DNA of 24,571 nucleotides, taken from positions 1-24,571 of the forward strand of contig JAKISY010000072.1 of assembly GCA_021648365.1 (NCBI GenBank), in the 5' to 3' direction. Below are positions 8,051 through 15,842 of this stretch, piece after piece; positions within the stretch are counted from its first letter, which is position 1; each line of letters starts with the position of its first letter. The position numbers and the translations under genes are program-made. Origin of the DNA: Verrucomicrobiales bacterium (GTDB lineage Bacteria; Verrucomicrobiota; Verrucomicrobiia; Verrucomicrobiales; DEV007). The notes below the pieces were generated by a model, which was not told the origin of the DNA, did not search any database, and saw only the letters and a list, made by a program, of their open reading frames with translations.

Positions 8051-8108
8051 AAGGAGAACATGTTAGCCTCATGGTAATAGGATGAAATTTACGACACAGT
8101 TTGAATGA
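8051..8108 (+). other. Two tiny ORFs leading into the NlpC/P60 gene
   Basis: Right after the TIR stop, a strong Shine-Dalgarno (AAGGAG, 8051-8056) precedes an ATG at 8060 that encodes only MLASW before a TAA at 8075-8077. A second ATG at 8082 encodes MKFTTQFE, and its TGA (8106-8108) overlaps the ATG of the peptidase gene at 8105 as ATGA. The overlap would allow translational coupling. The best ribosome-binding site in this gap therefore belongs to a 5-codon ORF, not to the peptidase. This may be an attenuating leader, a relic of an older start, or chance. Confidence 0.4.
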
Positions 8109-8797
8109 AGATGTATATTAGTATAATTAGGCTTACAGGAGTGGTGAGTTGTTTGTTCTTGCTCTTTGCGGTGGGGTTGCCAGTGGGTTTGTTGGCAGAT
8201 GGTCAGGCGAAGAAGAACGCAGTTCCTGCGCAGTTGGAAGTAGCGGCTTTGGTGGAGTATGAACACTTAGATCCTGCGAGGAAGAAGGTGATCGACTTAG
8301 CTTTAAAGATAGGTCGAGAGCGCAGGCTAGCAAAATATATCTTTGGCAGTGCCGATCCGGATAAGGGAGGTTTTGACTGTTCGGGGGCGATGTTTTATTT
8401 GTTGCAGCAGTTGGGGATGAAACTGGCGAGGTCATCAGCTAGTCAATTTGAGTGGGTGAAGGCAGCGGGTTTATTGGTCGCTGTGCCAGCGACAGTGCAA
8501 TCGACTGAGGATAAGGTTTTTGCGAAGTTGCAACCTGGAGATTTGTTGTTTTGGGCACACACCTATCAGGCAAAGGATGGCAGAACCAATGGGATCAGTC
8601 ATGTGCAGATGTATTTGGGAAAAGAAAAAGTAGGGGGCAGAAGGGTGATGATTGGCTCTACGGATGGACGTTCGTATCATGGTAATCGGCAAACGGGATA
8701 CGGGGTGTTTGATTTCAAGCTGCCTCGTAAGGGAGCGAAGGCAAAATTCGTCGGCTTTGGTCCGCCTCCAGGTTTGTTGAAAACCAGCAAGCCATGA
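8105..8797 (+). CDS. Secreted NlpC/P60 peptidoglycan endopeptidase
   Basis: A 230-residue protein with an N-terminal hydrophobic export signal (residues 7-31, ending near GLLADGQA). The NlpC/P60 catalytic cysteine is C92 in KGGFDCSGAMFYLL, and the catalytic histidine is H166 in NGISHVQMYLG. QPGDLLFW at 143-150 is the typical strand before the histidine. H192 is a possible third polar residue. The family cuts the stem peptide of peptidoglycan, usually next to D-glutamate or diaminopimelate, in the periplasm. The gene lies 54 bp after the TIR gene on the same strand and could be co-transcribed. A 9-bp perfect hairpin follows at 8858-8878, without a clear U-tract. Confidence 0.88.
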   Translation: MKMYISIIRLTGVVSCLFLLFAVGLPVGLLADGQAKKNAVPAQLEVAALVEYEHLDPARKKVIDLALKIGRERRLAKYIFGSADPDKGGFDCSGAMFYLLQQLGMKLARSSASQFEWVKAAGLLVAVPATVQSTEDKVFAKLQPGDLLFWAHTYQAKDGRTNGISHVQMYLGKEKVGGRRVMIGSTDGRSYHGNRQTGYGVFDFKLPRKGAKAKFVGFGPPPGLLKTSKP

Positions 8798-8853
8798 AGA
8801 TTGTAGGCGATCAATGATGGGGTAGTGGAAAAAGCTCGCAGGGAGTATTGAGC

Positions 8854-8898
8854 GTAGCTACAGGCGTCTCGCCTGTAGGACGGGACGCATGTGGCTAC
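8854..8898. repeat. Nested palindrome after the NlpC/P60 gene
   Basis: The outer ends GTAGC (8854) and GCTAC (8894-8898) are inverted. Inside lies a perfect 9-bp stem, CTACAGGCG and CGCCTGTAG, with a 3-nt loop at 8858-8878. It resembles REP-like elements and could act as a weak bidirectional terminator between the peptidase and the minus-strand pseudogene. No T-run supports an intrinsic terminator. Only one copy is seen in the window. Confidence 0.6.
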
Positions 8899-8900
8899 CA

Positions 8901-9326
8901 TCAAAAGCGGATGATTTTTTGAGCGTTGGTGGAGAAGATTTTTTTGCGAATGTCGGCTTCGGGGACGAGTTTACGAACGAGGTCGATTTGTTGGATACCG
9001 GAGCATTGGGCGGGGTATTTCGCTGCTAGTGCGGCGGCGGGTTCATTGCCAGAAACTTTGGCGGCGAGTCCATTGGCTTTTCCGTCACGGGTGGAGGGGC
9101 GTTTGACGGGGGAACCTGCTGGTAGTAATACCGTTTTGCTGATGCCTAGGGTGCCTTGATGTTTTAAAAAAACTTCGTCGCTACGTTGATGGAAGGCGAG
9201 GTGTTGGTGGATGTCTATGATGAATTATTTTTCCTCGGCTTGGGCGCTGGAAAGCAGTCTGGAGCTGAGTGGGCTAGAGCTTAGAGTGGCAAGGGTGGTT
9301 TTTTTGAGGAATTCGCGACGCTGCAT
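8901..9326 (-). pseudogene. Tat-signal amidohydrolase remnant (in-frame stop and internal deletion)
   Basis: The ATG at 9326 opens MQRREFLKKTTLATLSSS, a twin-arginine signal, and continues to AQAEEK. A TAA stop at 9225-9227 then interrupts the frame. Reading on in the same frame gives FIIDIHQHLAFHQRSDE, which carries the DxHxH metal-binding motif of Amidohydro_2 enzymes, then TLGISKTVLLPAGSPVKRP. The end of the frame, DLVRKLVPEADIRKKIFSTN and then AQKIIRF with a stop at 8901-8903, looks like the C-terminus of the same family. Only about 140 codons remain, where the family has about 280-350, so a central part of the barrel is missing. The gene is divergent from the large cytochrome protein at 9390. 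Confidence 0.72.
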
Positions 9327-9389
9327 GATGGGGGGAGGATTAATAGTTTGAAAAAATAGGTGGAACTTAACAAAGAGAAGTTTATCTCT

Positions 9390-12221
9390 ATGTTACCTAG
9401 AATCAAATCCTCAATTGTTATGATCAAATACGCGAAAAATTTGTCACCTTTGAGTGGGTGCATTTTATCTGTTGCTCTGCTAACTCCACTGATGGCTCTT
9501 GATTACAAAGGTGACCCCAAGGGGCCGGAAGCGAACGCAAAAGATATGCCGAGGATCGCAGCGACTCCGCCAGCGAAAGCGCTAGCAACGTTTGAGGTGA
9601 GGAAAGGTTTGCAAATCGATCTGGTGGCTCACGAGCCTCAAGTGATGGATCCGGTGGCGATTGATTTTGACGAGGATGGACGCATGTTCGCGGTGGAGAT
9701 GCGTGGGTATTCCGAGCGTCGCGACGAGGAGCGAGGACGCATTCGTCTGTTAGTCGATGAGGATGATGATGGGGTGTTTGAAAAAACGACGATCTACGCC
9801 AAAGGTTTGAAGTGGCCGACCGGGGTGGTGTGTTATGATGGCGGAGTGTTCGTGATCGCGACGCCTAACTTGTATTATTTCAAAGATACCAATGGTGACG
9901 GAGTGGCGGATGTGGAGAAGATCGTGTTCACGGGCTTTGGTAAGGGGATCAAGCGTCTGAATATGCAGGCACTTGCTAACAGTTTACGTTGGGGGCCAGA
10001 CAATCGGATTTGGGGGGCGACGGCCGGGACGGGTGGGAGTATCAGGCAACCGGATCAAGCGGAGTCGGAGGAGATTTCGGTGAATGGTAGGGATTTTTCC
10101 TTTGATCCAAAAACTTTGGATTTCCGCACCGAAAACGGCACACTTCAATACGGGCTGGCTTATGATTCGAAAGGGCGTCGTTTTGTCAGTGGCAACAGCA
10201 GTCATATTGTGGCGGTGATGTGGGAGAAACAGTGGACGGCACCAGGTAAGTATTTTTCTTTGCCTAATGCTTTGGTGAGCATCCCTGATGATGGGCCGGC
10301 TTGCACGGTGTATCGGATCAGTCCAGATGAGCCTTGGCGCATCATTCGTACCCGTTGGCGGGTAGCGGGTGTGGTGCGTGGTGGCGCTGAGGGGGGCGGT
10401 CGGGTCTCTGGGTATTTTACTGGAGGAACGGCGGTGACACTTTATACCGGTGATGCCTTGGGCGATGAGTTTGTGGACAATTCGTTCACTGGGGATGCGG
10501 GCAGTAATCTGGTGCATCGCAAGCTGGTGAAACATGTCGATGGCAAAACTGCGCTGGTGGCGACGCGGCCGGCGGATGAACAGGATCGCGAGTTCCTTGC
10601 ATCGACCGACAACTGGTTCCGTGCTACGGCTTCTGCTAATGCTCCAGATGGTTGCCTCTATGTGGTCGATATGTCACGCGAGACGATCGAACATCCGTGG
10701 TCGATACCTCCGGGGATCAAAAAGTTTGTCGATTTGAATAGTGGTACGGATCAGGGACGGATCTATCGGGTGAGTCCAGAGAACTTCAAACGTCGCAAGA
10801 CGATGAAGCTGAGCGAAGCGAGCAATGATGAATTGGCAGCTTTGCTCAAACATAAAAATGGTTGGCATCGGGTGACGGCTCAACGTCTGCTGTGGCAGCG
10901 CGGAGACAAACGTGCTGGCGCTGGCTGGGCTGTGGAACCAGATGCCAAGAGCGCAGAGGGCAGGTTTCGCCGAGCTTTAGCTTTGGCAAAAGAGGACGGT
11001 AAAGGCAAGGCTGAGGAACTAGCTGCTTTGGTGAATCAATCACGAGGCGATCAATGGGTGGAAGCTGCGGTGTTGAATGCGATTGGGAGCGGGGATGAAG
11101 CACAGACGCTATGGTTGGTTTTGAGCAAGGATACTGGTGAGAATGGTGATTTTTTGGCTCAGTTGGCTGAGGTGGTAGGTAAGACTAATGACGAAGGCGC
11201 GATCAAGGAAGTGCTGAAAGTGGCGGTGAAAAATGCTGACAATGCGATTGGGCTGGCTTTGGTCGAACACTTGGGCAAGGGATTGGCTCGAGCGAAAAAC
11301 TCTTTGGCGAGAGCGGATAAAGACCAGCTGTTGGCGCCAGTGTTCGCAGCGGCTCTGGTCACGGTGGCTGATCAGAAAGTGGACGAGGGCAAACGGATAC
11401 AGGCGGTCAAGTTGCTGGCATTTTCTCCTGATGCCGAGGCGTCGGCGACTTTGGCGCAAGCTTTGCAAGACAGTGATAGTGATGCCTTGCAGTTGGCATT
11501 GCTCAAGGCTTTGGGGCGACGCAATGCGGTGGAGTTGAAGCAGGTGCTAGTGGTGCAATGGCCGCGCTGGAAAGCTCAAGTGCGGGCGATGGCGATGGAT
11601 TTGTTTTTGGCTCGCCCAGTTCGTTCGATGAGCTTGTTGGAGGCGGTGCAGGCTAAGAAGATTGCTAAAACGGATTTGTCGGCGAATCAGCTGGACTTGT
11701 TAAGAGGTCATCGAGATGCGCGGGTGAAGGAATTGGCGGCGACGGTGTTTCCAGTGGAGAAAAAAGAATCACGAGCTTCGGTGGTGGCACGTTACCAGAA
11801 GGCTCTGACGTTGAAAGGCGATGCCAAAAAAGGACAGGCGAAATACGAAGCGGTGTGTATTTCTTGTCACCGTTATGGTGACAAGGGTTTTGTATTGGGA
11901 CCCGATGTGGTGACCTTTGTCGCAGCGGGTAAGGACTCGATTTTGGGTAACTTGTTCGATCCTAATAAGGAGGTAGCACCACAGTTTCAGGCTTACGCCT
12001 TCACTTTGAAAGGTGGCGAAGTGGTGGTGGGAATGATCGCGAATGAATCGTCCACGGAGGTGACGATACGCCAGCCATTTGGGATAGAGAAAAAGGTGGT
12101 GAGAAAAGATATCGAAGGCATGAAGGGGATTGGGATGTCACTGATGCCTGAGGGATTGGAGGGAGCGCTGAGTGTGCAGGATGTTGCGGATCTGTTGGAG
12201 TTTTTGACGACGGTGAAGTAG
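9390..12221 (+). CDS. Large secreted PVC-type heme-binding protein with C-terminal cytochrome motif
   Basis: About 943 residues. I chose the ATG at 9390 because AGAGAAG lies 9 nt upstream and a signal peptide follows (hydrophobic SGCILSVALLTPLMA). A GTG at 9360 is less likely. The first half resembles the PVC-specific membrane-bound dehydrogenase/propeller domain (GLQIDLVAHEPQVMDPVAI, FDEDGRMFAVEMRGY, LKWPTGVVCYDGGVFV). The middle (about 470-760) is rich in HEAT-like helices. The C-terminus has one c-type heme site, CISCH, at residues 823-827 (plus strand 11856-11870), followed by conserved LGPDVV and a small domain typical of these proteins (DSILGNLFDPNKEV). Such proteins are common and abundant in Planctomycetota and Verrucomicrobiota. 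The substrate is unknown. It is probably periplasmic and passes electrons from an oxidised sugar or alcohol. The gene is intact. Confidence 0.88.
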   Translation: MLPRIKSSIVMIKYAKNLSPLSGCILSVALLTPLMALDYKGDPKGPEANAKDMPRIAATPPAKALATFEVRKGLQIDLVAHEPQVMDPVAIDFDEDGRMFAVEMRGYSERRDEERGRIRLLVDEDDDGVFEKTTIYAKGLKWPTGVVCYDGGVFVIATPNLYYFKDTNGDGVADVEKIVFTGFGKGIKRLNMQALANSLRWGPDNRIWGATAGTGGSIRQPDQAESEEISVNGRDFSFDPKTLDFRTENGTLQYGLAYDSKGRRFVSGNSSHIVAVMWEKQWTAPGKYFSLPNALVSIPDDGPACTVYRISPDEPWRIIRTRWRVAGVVRGGAEGGGRVSGYFTGGTAVTLYTGDALGDEFVDNSFTGDAGSNLVHRKLVKHVDGKTALVATRPADEQDREFLASTDNWFRATASANAPDGCLYVVDMSRETIEHPWSIPPGIKKFVDLNSGTDQGRIYRVSPENFKRRKTMKLSEASNDELAALLKHKNGWHRVTAQRLLWQRGDKRAGAGWAVEPDAKSAEGRFRRALALAKEDGKGKAEELAALVNQSRGDQWVEAAVLNAIGSGDEAQTLWLVLSKDTGENGDFLAQLAEVVGKTNDEGAIKEVLKVAVKNADNAIGLALVEHLGKGLARAKNSLARADKDQLLAPVFAAALVTVADQKVDEGKRIQAVKLLAFSPDAEASATLAQALQDSDSDALQLALLKALGRRNAVELKQVLVVQWPRWKAQVRAMAMDLFLARPVRSMSLLEAVQAKKIAKTDLSANQLDLLRGHRDARVKELAATVFPVEKKESRASVVARYQKALTLKGDAKKGQAKYEAVCISCHRYGDKGFVLGPDVVTFVAAGKDSILGNLFDPNKEVAPQFQAYAFTLKGGEVVVGMIANESSTEVTIRQPFGIEKKVVRKDIEGMKGIGMSLMPEGLEGALSVQDVADLLEFLTTVK

Positions 12222-12590
12222 GGAGTTGAAGTTTGAAGGGTTAAAGTCGTTGGGGATTTGCGTAGGGTGGGTGTCCTCACCCGCCGAGGATTGATGATTG
12301 ACGAATCGAAATGAAATGAAGATAGCTGGAGGGTAATACCCGAAAGCAATAGCGACGGTTGATTTTTGATGCGGGGGATTAGAGGAGAATGGGATTTAAT
12401 TTACATGGATGGACAGGATGGACAGGATGGGGAGGCAGATCGGACGGGATTGGGAAAGAGGAGGCTCACGCAGAGACGCGGAGACGCAGAGGAAAGAAAG
12501 AGGGTAGGAAGAAGGTGATAGAGGTTTAGGTGGGTAGGGAAAGAGGGGGCGCCATGAAGGGCATGAAGGTTTTTTTGGAGAGATTACGGA
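12222..12590. repeat. Repeat-rich intergenic region with no gene
   Basis: Modules found: 12262-12285 (GTAGGGTGGGTGTCCTCACC, a half copy of the palindrome arm at 6051); 12398-12432 (ATTTACATGGATGGACAGG and a tandem GGACAGGATG, related to 18949-18982 and 21313-21344); 12463-12492 (the intact CTCACGCAGAGACGCGGAG module); 12551-12570 (GCCATGAAGGGCATGAAGG, related to 84-111). No coding frame is convincing. Confidence 0.7.
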
Positions 12591-12851
12591 TTACACGCAA
12601 TTGACATCTATAATCCGGAATTCTTTAACGGCGTGGTCTGACCAGTATGTTATCACATACTCGCCTAATCGGATGAATTGAATATCTCTTCCACTTCCAT
12701 CACGTTCGGTGTAGTCACCTAACTGCGAAGGGGTTTGGGAAAGCTGAGAAAGTAAGTTGAAGAGTTCTTTTTGTTTGGCTTTAGGAAGTCCAACTAGTAA
12801 ACTACAAGCTTTGGCTGAGAGCACGGGTTCATAATTTGTAGAATCAGTCAT
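12591..12851 (-). CDS. RelE/ParE-like toxin
   Basis: An 86-residue protein. The ending (GEYVITYWSDHAVKEFRIID) is the typical last strands of the RelE/ParE fold, and the middle helices (SLLVGLPKAKQKELFNLL) fit the N-terminal part. The start overlaps the stop of the upstream gene by 1 base (TGATG), which supports a two-gene toxin-antitoxin unit. Whether it cleaves mRNA at the ribosome (RelE) or acts on gyrase (ParE) cannot be decided; the key basic residues are not clear by eye. It sits between two repeat-rich stretches. Confidence 0.7.
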   Translation of the reverse strand: MTDSTNYEPVLSAKACSLLVGLPKAKQKELFNLLSQLSQTPSQLGDYTERDGSGRDIQFIRLGEYVITYWSDHAVKEFRIIDVNCV

Positions 12852-13054
12852 CAGCTCTCATGAAGGTTCTGCTTGAGCGTGGAAAGAGGGGTTTTATTTC
12901 CAGAATCCATTTCCCTCATGAGTTGGGTGATTTCAGTTTTGCCTTCAGTAGAGGCATGCTTCAGCCTCAACAGGTAAGCGGAAATGTTTTGTCGGTCTTC
13001 TTGCGACAAGTGAGTAAGTTGCTGTTTGAGGTCGAGTTCAGCTGCTGCGTTCAT
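12851..13054 (-). CDS. Putative antitoxin of the RelE-like toxin
   Basis: A 67-residue protein, MNAAAELDLKQQLTHLSQED to STLKQNLHES. It has a helical, charged composition (HLSQEDRQNISAYLLRLKHA), a size typical of antitoxins, and sits directly upstream of the toxin with a 1-base overlap. I do not recognise a named antitoxin family. The call rests mainly on context. The promoter should lie in the 70 bases above 13054. Confidence 0.6.
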   Translation of the reverse strand: MNAAAELDLKQQLTHLSQEDRQNISAYLLRLKHASTEGKTEITQLMREMDSGNKTPLSTLKQNLHES

Positions 13055-13131
13055 ATCATAAAAATAACAGTTTGTGGTGATAAATCAAGGGGCTTGAGAA
13101 GAAGGCGTTTTTAGTGGAGTGAAAGGTGAGT

Positions 13132-15129
13132 TCAAGCGGGGCTGTGGCTTTCATCTCTGCACTCGTTCATGGTTTTGAGCACGGCCTCGCTGACTTCTGC
13201 TACGCTGGCTTCGGTCATGCAGCGGAAGTCGAGCGGGCATTCGCGCAGGAAGCAGGGGCTGCAGGCGACGTGGCGGCGGATGATGCGGTGGCCTTTGCCG
13301 AGGGGGCTGGTGAGGGCGGGTTCGGTGGAGCCGAAGATGGAAACGGTGGGGATGCCGAGGAAGGCGGCGAGGTGCATGGTGCCGGTATCGTTGGTGAGCA
13401 GCAGGTCGCACTGTTTGAGTTCGTCGATCATCTCGGTGATGGTGGTTTTGCCGACGAGGTTGCGGCAGCCTGGTGCGCTGTAGAGTTGCTCAAATTGTTC
13501 GCCAATAGCTTTTTCTGCGGGGGAGCCGATGACGATGCAATCACTTTGAAATTTCTCGTAGGCGAGCTGGGCGACTTGGGCGAAGCGCTCGATCGGCCAG
13601 CGTTTGGCTGCGCCGTATTCGGCTCCGGGACAGATGCCGAGTTTGAGCGGAGCTTGAGGTGAGGGCTTGGTTTTCTGAGGTGCTGGGAAATCGAATAGGC
13701 TAGCATCTTGGGTATCGGCTCCCATTTGACGGATCACTTCAAGGTAGCTGTAGGCGTGGTGTGGTGGCGGGGCGGTGAATTTTTTGGGTGCTTGGGGGAT
13801 CTGGTGCAGCAGCCAGCTGCGGAAGTGTCCGCGGTTGCCGACGATGCGGGGGATGCCGGCGAGAAAGTATTCGATCGCAGAGCGGGCGGAGTTGGGAAAG
13901 AGCAGAGCGGCTTCAAAAAAGCGGGATTGCTGGCGTACGACTTTAGCGACTTGCCAGGGTTTTGCGGAGCGGGGGGTGGTCAGTACGTGATCGATTTCTG
14001 CTACTGCCTGCCAGAAGCTGAGCAGGTTCTCGCGGCAGTGCATGGTGAGTTCGAGGTCGGGGCGACCTTTTTTCAATGCTCGGATGGCTGGCACTGCCAT
14101 GCAAGCGTCGCCGAGGGGATTGGGGGATCGCACGATGACACGAAAGGGTTTGAGTTGTTTGAGGTCACCTGCCCAGATACCTCGGTGGTAGTTGGAGAGC
14201 AGAAAGCGGGGATTGGGGGTCTTCCAGCGGTCGTGCACCCAGAACCATTCTTCGGGTGCTTTGCGGATGAAGTTTTCTAGCGCTTGGTTGAGCTGGGCGG
14301 TGATGTCATTGATCTTTTGGTGAGGTCTGCGGATCTCTTCGGCGGTAGTGACGGGGGCGGAGTAAGTGATCACCCAGTGACCGGGGCGGTCGGAGCGTAC
14401 GCCGACGGGGATGATGGCAGCTCCGGTGCGTTGAGCGAGCAGGGCGGGTAGGTTGGTGGTGGAGGCGAGGCGTCCGAACAGTGGGCACCAGACGCCACGG
14501 TCGCCGGCGTGTTGGTCGATGAGGATGCCGACTCCGCCGCCATCGCGCAGGTGCTTGAGCGGGCCATAAAAGCCGCTGGAGCGATCGAAGAGGGTGAGTC
14601 CAGATTTGCGTCGGCGGCGAACGATGAGGTCGTTGAGGTAGGGATTGGAGAGGCGCTGGTAGAGGGTGGAGCGTGGGATGCCTGGACCGAGTGAGGGGAC
14701 TTGTGAAAGGATCTCCCAGTTGCTGAGGTGGGCGATGGTGGTGATGACGCCTTTGCCAGCTTCGCAGGCCTGAATGATGTGTTCGCGACCTTCGTAACTG
14801 ATGCATTGTTCGACGGCGTCTGTAGGCATCTGGGCTATTTTGATGCTGCAGAAAAAATTGCGCCCGAGTGTGCGGAAGTGTTTTTTGGTGAGTCGGAGGA
14901 TTTCCTCGGCTTGCTTTTCGCCATCGAAGGCGATGCTCAAATTGCGCAGAGCTAGGCGTCGGTAGGAGTTGCCAAGATAGTATGCGACGGCTCCTACTAG
15001 GGTGCCGAGGTTCCAACACCATGACAGGGGCAGCATGCCGATGCCAAATTCTAGGCAGCGGTAGGTGACGTAAGTGGCTAATTGTCCGCAAGAGAGAATC
15101 AGTCCAGATGATCGTTGGGTCTTTCCCAT
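13132..15129 (-). CDS. Fusion: lipid A acyltransferase (LpxL-like) and glycosyltransferase family 9
   Basis: A continuous 665-residue frame. Residues 1-320 are a LpxL/LpxM-type lysophospholipid acyltransferase. It has an N-terminal membrane segment (ATYVTYRCLEFGIGMLPLSW), the H-x4-E catalytic motif in HLSNWE at 134-139, and typical FDRSSG, LIDQHAGDRG and EEWFWVHDRWK stretches. Residues 328-660 are a GT9 heptosyltransferase-like domain: RSPNPLGDACMAVPAIRAL, GICPGAEYGAAKRWP, NDTGTMHLAAFLGIPTVSIF and a cysteine-rich stretch (CSPCFLRECPLDFRC). The two domains normally come from separate genes in LPS synthesis. Their fusion would join lipid A acylation with core sugar transfer at the inner membrane. 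The upstream gene is secG, 95 bp away. No frameshift is evident between the domains. Confidence 0.87.
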   Translation of the reverse strand: MGKTQRSSGLILSCGQLATYVTYRCLEFGIGMLPLSWCWNLGTLVGAVAYYLGNSYRRLALRNLSIAFDGEKQAEEILRLTKKHFRTLGRNFFCSIKIAQMPTDAVEQCISYEGREHIIQACEAGKGVITTIAHLSNWEILSQVPSLGPGIPRSTLYQRLSNPYLNDLIVRRRRKSGLTLFDRSSGFYGPLKHLRDGGGVGILIDQHAGDRGVWCPLFGRLASTTNLPALLAQRTGAAIIPVGVRSDRPGHWVITYSAPVTTAEEIRRPHQKINDITAQLNQALENFIRKAPEEWFWVHDRWKTPNPRFLLSNYHRGIWAGDLKQLKPFRVIVRSPNPLGDACMAVPAIRALKKGRPDLELTMHCRENLLSFWQAVAEIDHVLTTPRSAKPWQVAKVVRQQSRFFEAALLFPNSARSAIEYFLAGIPRIVGNRGHFRSWLLHQIPQAPKKFTAPPPHHAYSYLEVIRQMGADTQDASLFDFPAPQKTKPSPQAPLKLGICPGAEYGAAKRWPIERFAQVAQLAYEKFQSDCIVIGSPAEKAIGEQFEQLYSAPGCRNLVGKTTITEMIDELKQCDLLLTNDTGTMHLAAFLGIPTVSIFGSTEPALTSPLGKGHRIIRRHVACSPCFLRECPLDFRCMTEASVAEVSEAVLKTMNECRDESHSPA

Positions 15130-15159
15130 AGAGTATGGAGAAAAATCCTCAATGTAATC

Positions 15160-15178
15160 GCATCAGTAGGGCTGATGC
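15160..15178. other. Hairpin between secG and the acyltransferase fusion
   Basis: GCATCAG and CTGATGC form a perfect 7-bp stem around a 5-nt loop (TAGGG on plus). On the minus strand no U-tract follows, so it is at most a weak or Rho-dependent stop, or an mRNA-processing site between two co-oriented genes. Confidence 0.5.
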
Positions 15179-15224
15179 AAGTAGTCACATTCAGATGGAG
15201 CTTATCAGAAAAAGGGCAGCGCCT

Positions 15225-15764
15225 TTATTTAGCTTTGCCCTCGCCTGCTTTAGCTGGGTTGGCGGCTTTGGCATCCGTTTTAGCAGGCACTTTGTCAGCT
15301 GCTGGTTTAGCGCTGTCTTTTTTGGCGTCAGCTTTCTTTTCTGCTTTAGTCGGTTTAGCGGCTTTAGCATCTGTTTTTGCAGGTGCTTTGTCAGCTGCTT
15401 TTTTGCTATCGGCAGCTGGAGTTTTGGTGGCCTCTTTCGAAATTGCTTCTGGAGTGGGGAAACCGGGGATCGGTTCTGCTTTTTGCACATTTTCGAGGAT
15501 ATTGCCGACGTCGCGTTGACTCTTGTAGTAGCGGGTATTGAGCACGGTCAATAGAATGGCGACGCCAAAAAAGGCGACGGTCAGCCAAACGGTACTTTTT
15601 TGCAGCACATCGGTGGTCTGGGCACCAAAGGTATCGTTCATCATGCCGCCACCAAAAGCAGCGCCAAGTCCTTCTTGTTTAGGACGTTGCATGAGAGTGA
15701 CGAGGATGAGCAGGGCGCTCACCATCACCAAGAAGACGGTCAATAATGTGATGACTATGGACAT
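15225..15764 (-). CDS. secG: SecG, protein translocase subunit, with lysine-alanine-rich tail
   Basis: A 179-residue protein. Residues 1-100 are SecG: a first membrane helix (MSIVITLLTVFLVMVSALLI), the conserved LMQRPKQEGLGAAFGG loop, and a second membrane helix (STVWLTVAFFGVAILLTVL). SecG assists SecYE in moving proteins across the inner membrane. After about residue 115 comes a K/A/P/D-rich tail with a near-duplicate unit (PAKTDAKAAKP at about 132-142, and PAKTDAKAANP at about 163-173). Most SecG proteins are 75-130 residues, so the tail is an extension. By family topology both ends face the periplasm. The gene is followed on the same strand by the LpxL-GT9 fusion. Confidence 0.9.
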   Translation of the reverse strand: MSIVITLLTVFLVMVSALLILVTLMQRPKQEGLGAAFGGGMMNDTFGAQTTDVLQKSTVWLTVAFFGVAILLTVLNTRYYKSQRDVGNILENVQKAEPIPGFPTPEAISKEATKTPAADSKKAADKAPAKTDAKAAKPTKAEKKADAKKDSAKPAADKVPAKTDAKAANPAKAGEGKAK

Positions 15765-15842
15765 AGGGCGCGCAATATGGAGTAGGGTTGGACCTTTGTA
15801 AAGGGGGAATCGGAGGGGGGCTTAGAGGAGGGAAAGAGAGCG

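Noticed and set aside
12460..12510. Coding gene in the purine-rich CTCACGCAGAGACG stretch
   Set aside because: The same sequence recurs in several gaps in different frames and orientations relative to genes, which marks it as a repeat.
13126..13662. Long plus-strand open frame (178 residues) rich in G, A and E
   Set aside because: It lies fully antisense to the GT9 domain and shows only the repetitive composition expected of a shadow frame in high-GC coding DNA.
13708..14280. Plus-strand open frame of 190 residues
   Set aside because: Antisense to the acyltransferase-GT9 fusion; no motif, no ribosome-binding site.
15225..15430. Lys-Ala-Pro-rich tail as a separate histone-like gene
   Set aside because: It is in frame with the two SecG membrane helices and has no start or ribosome-binding site of its own.
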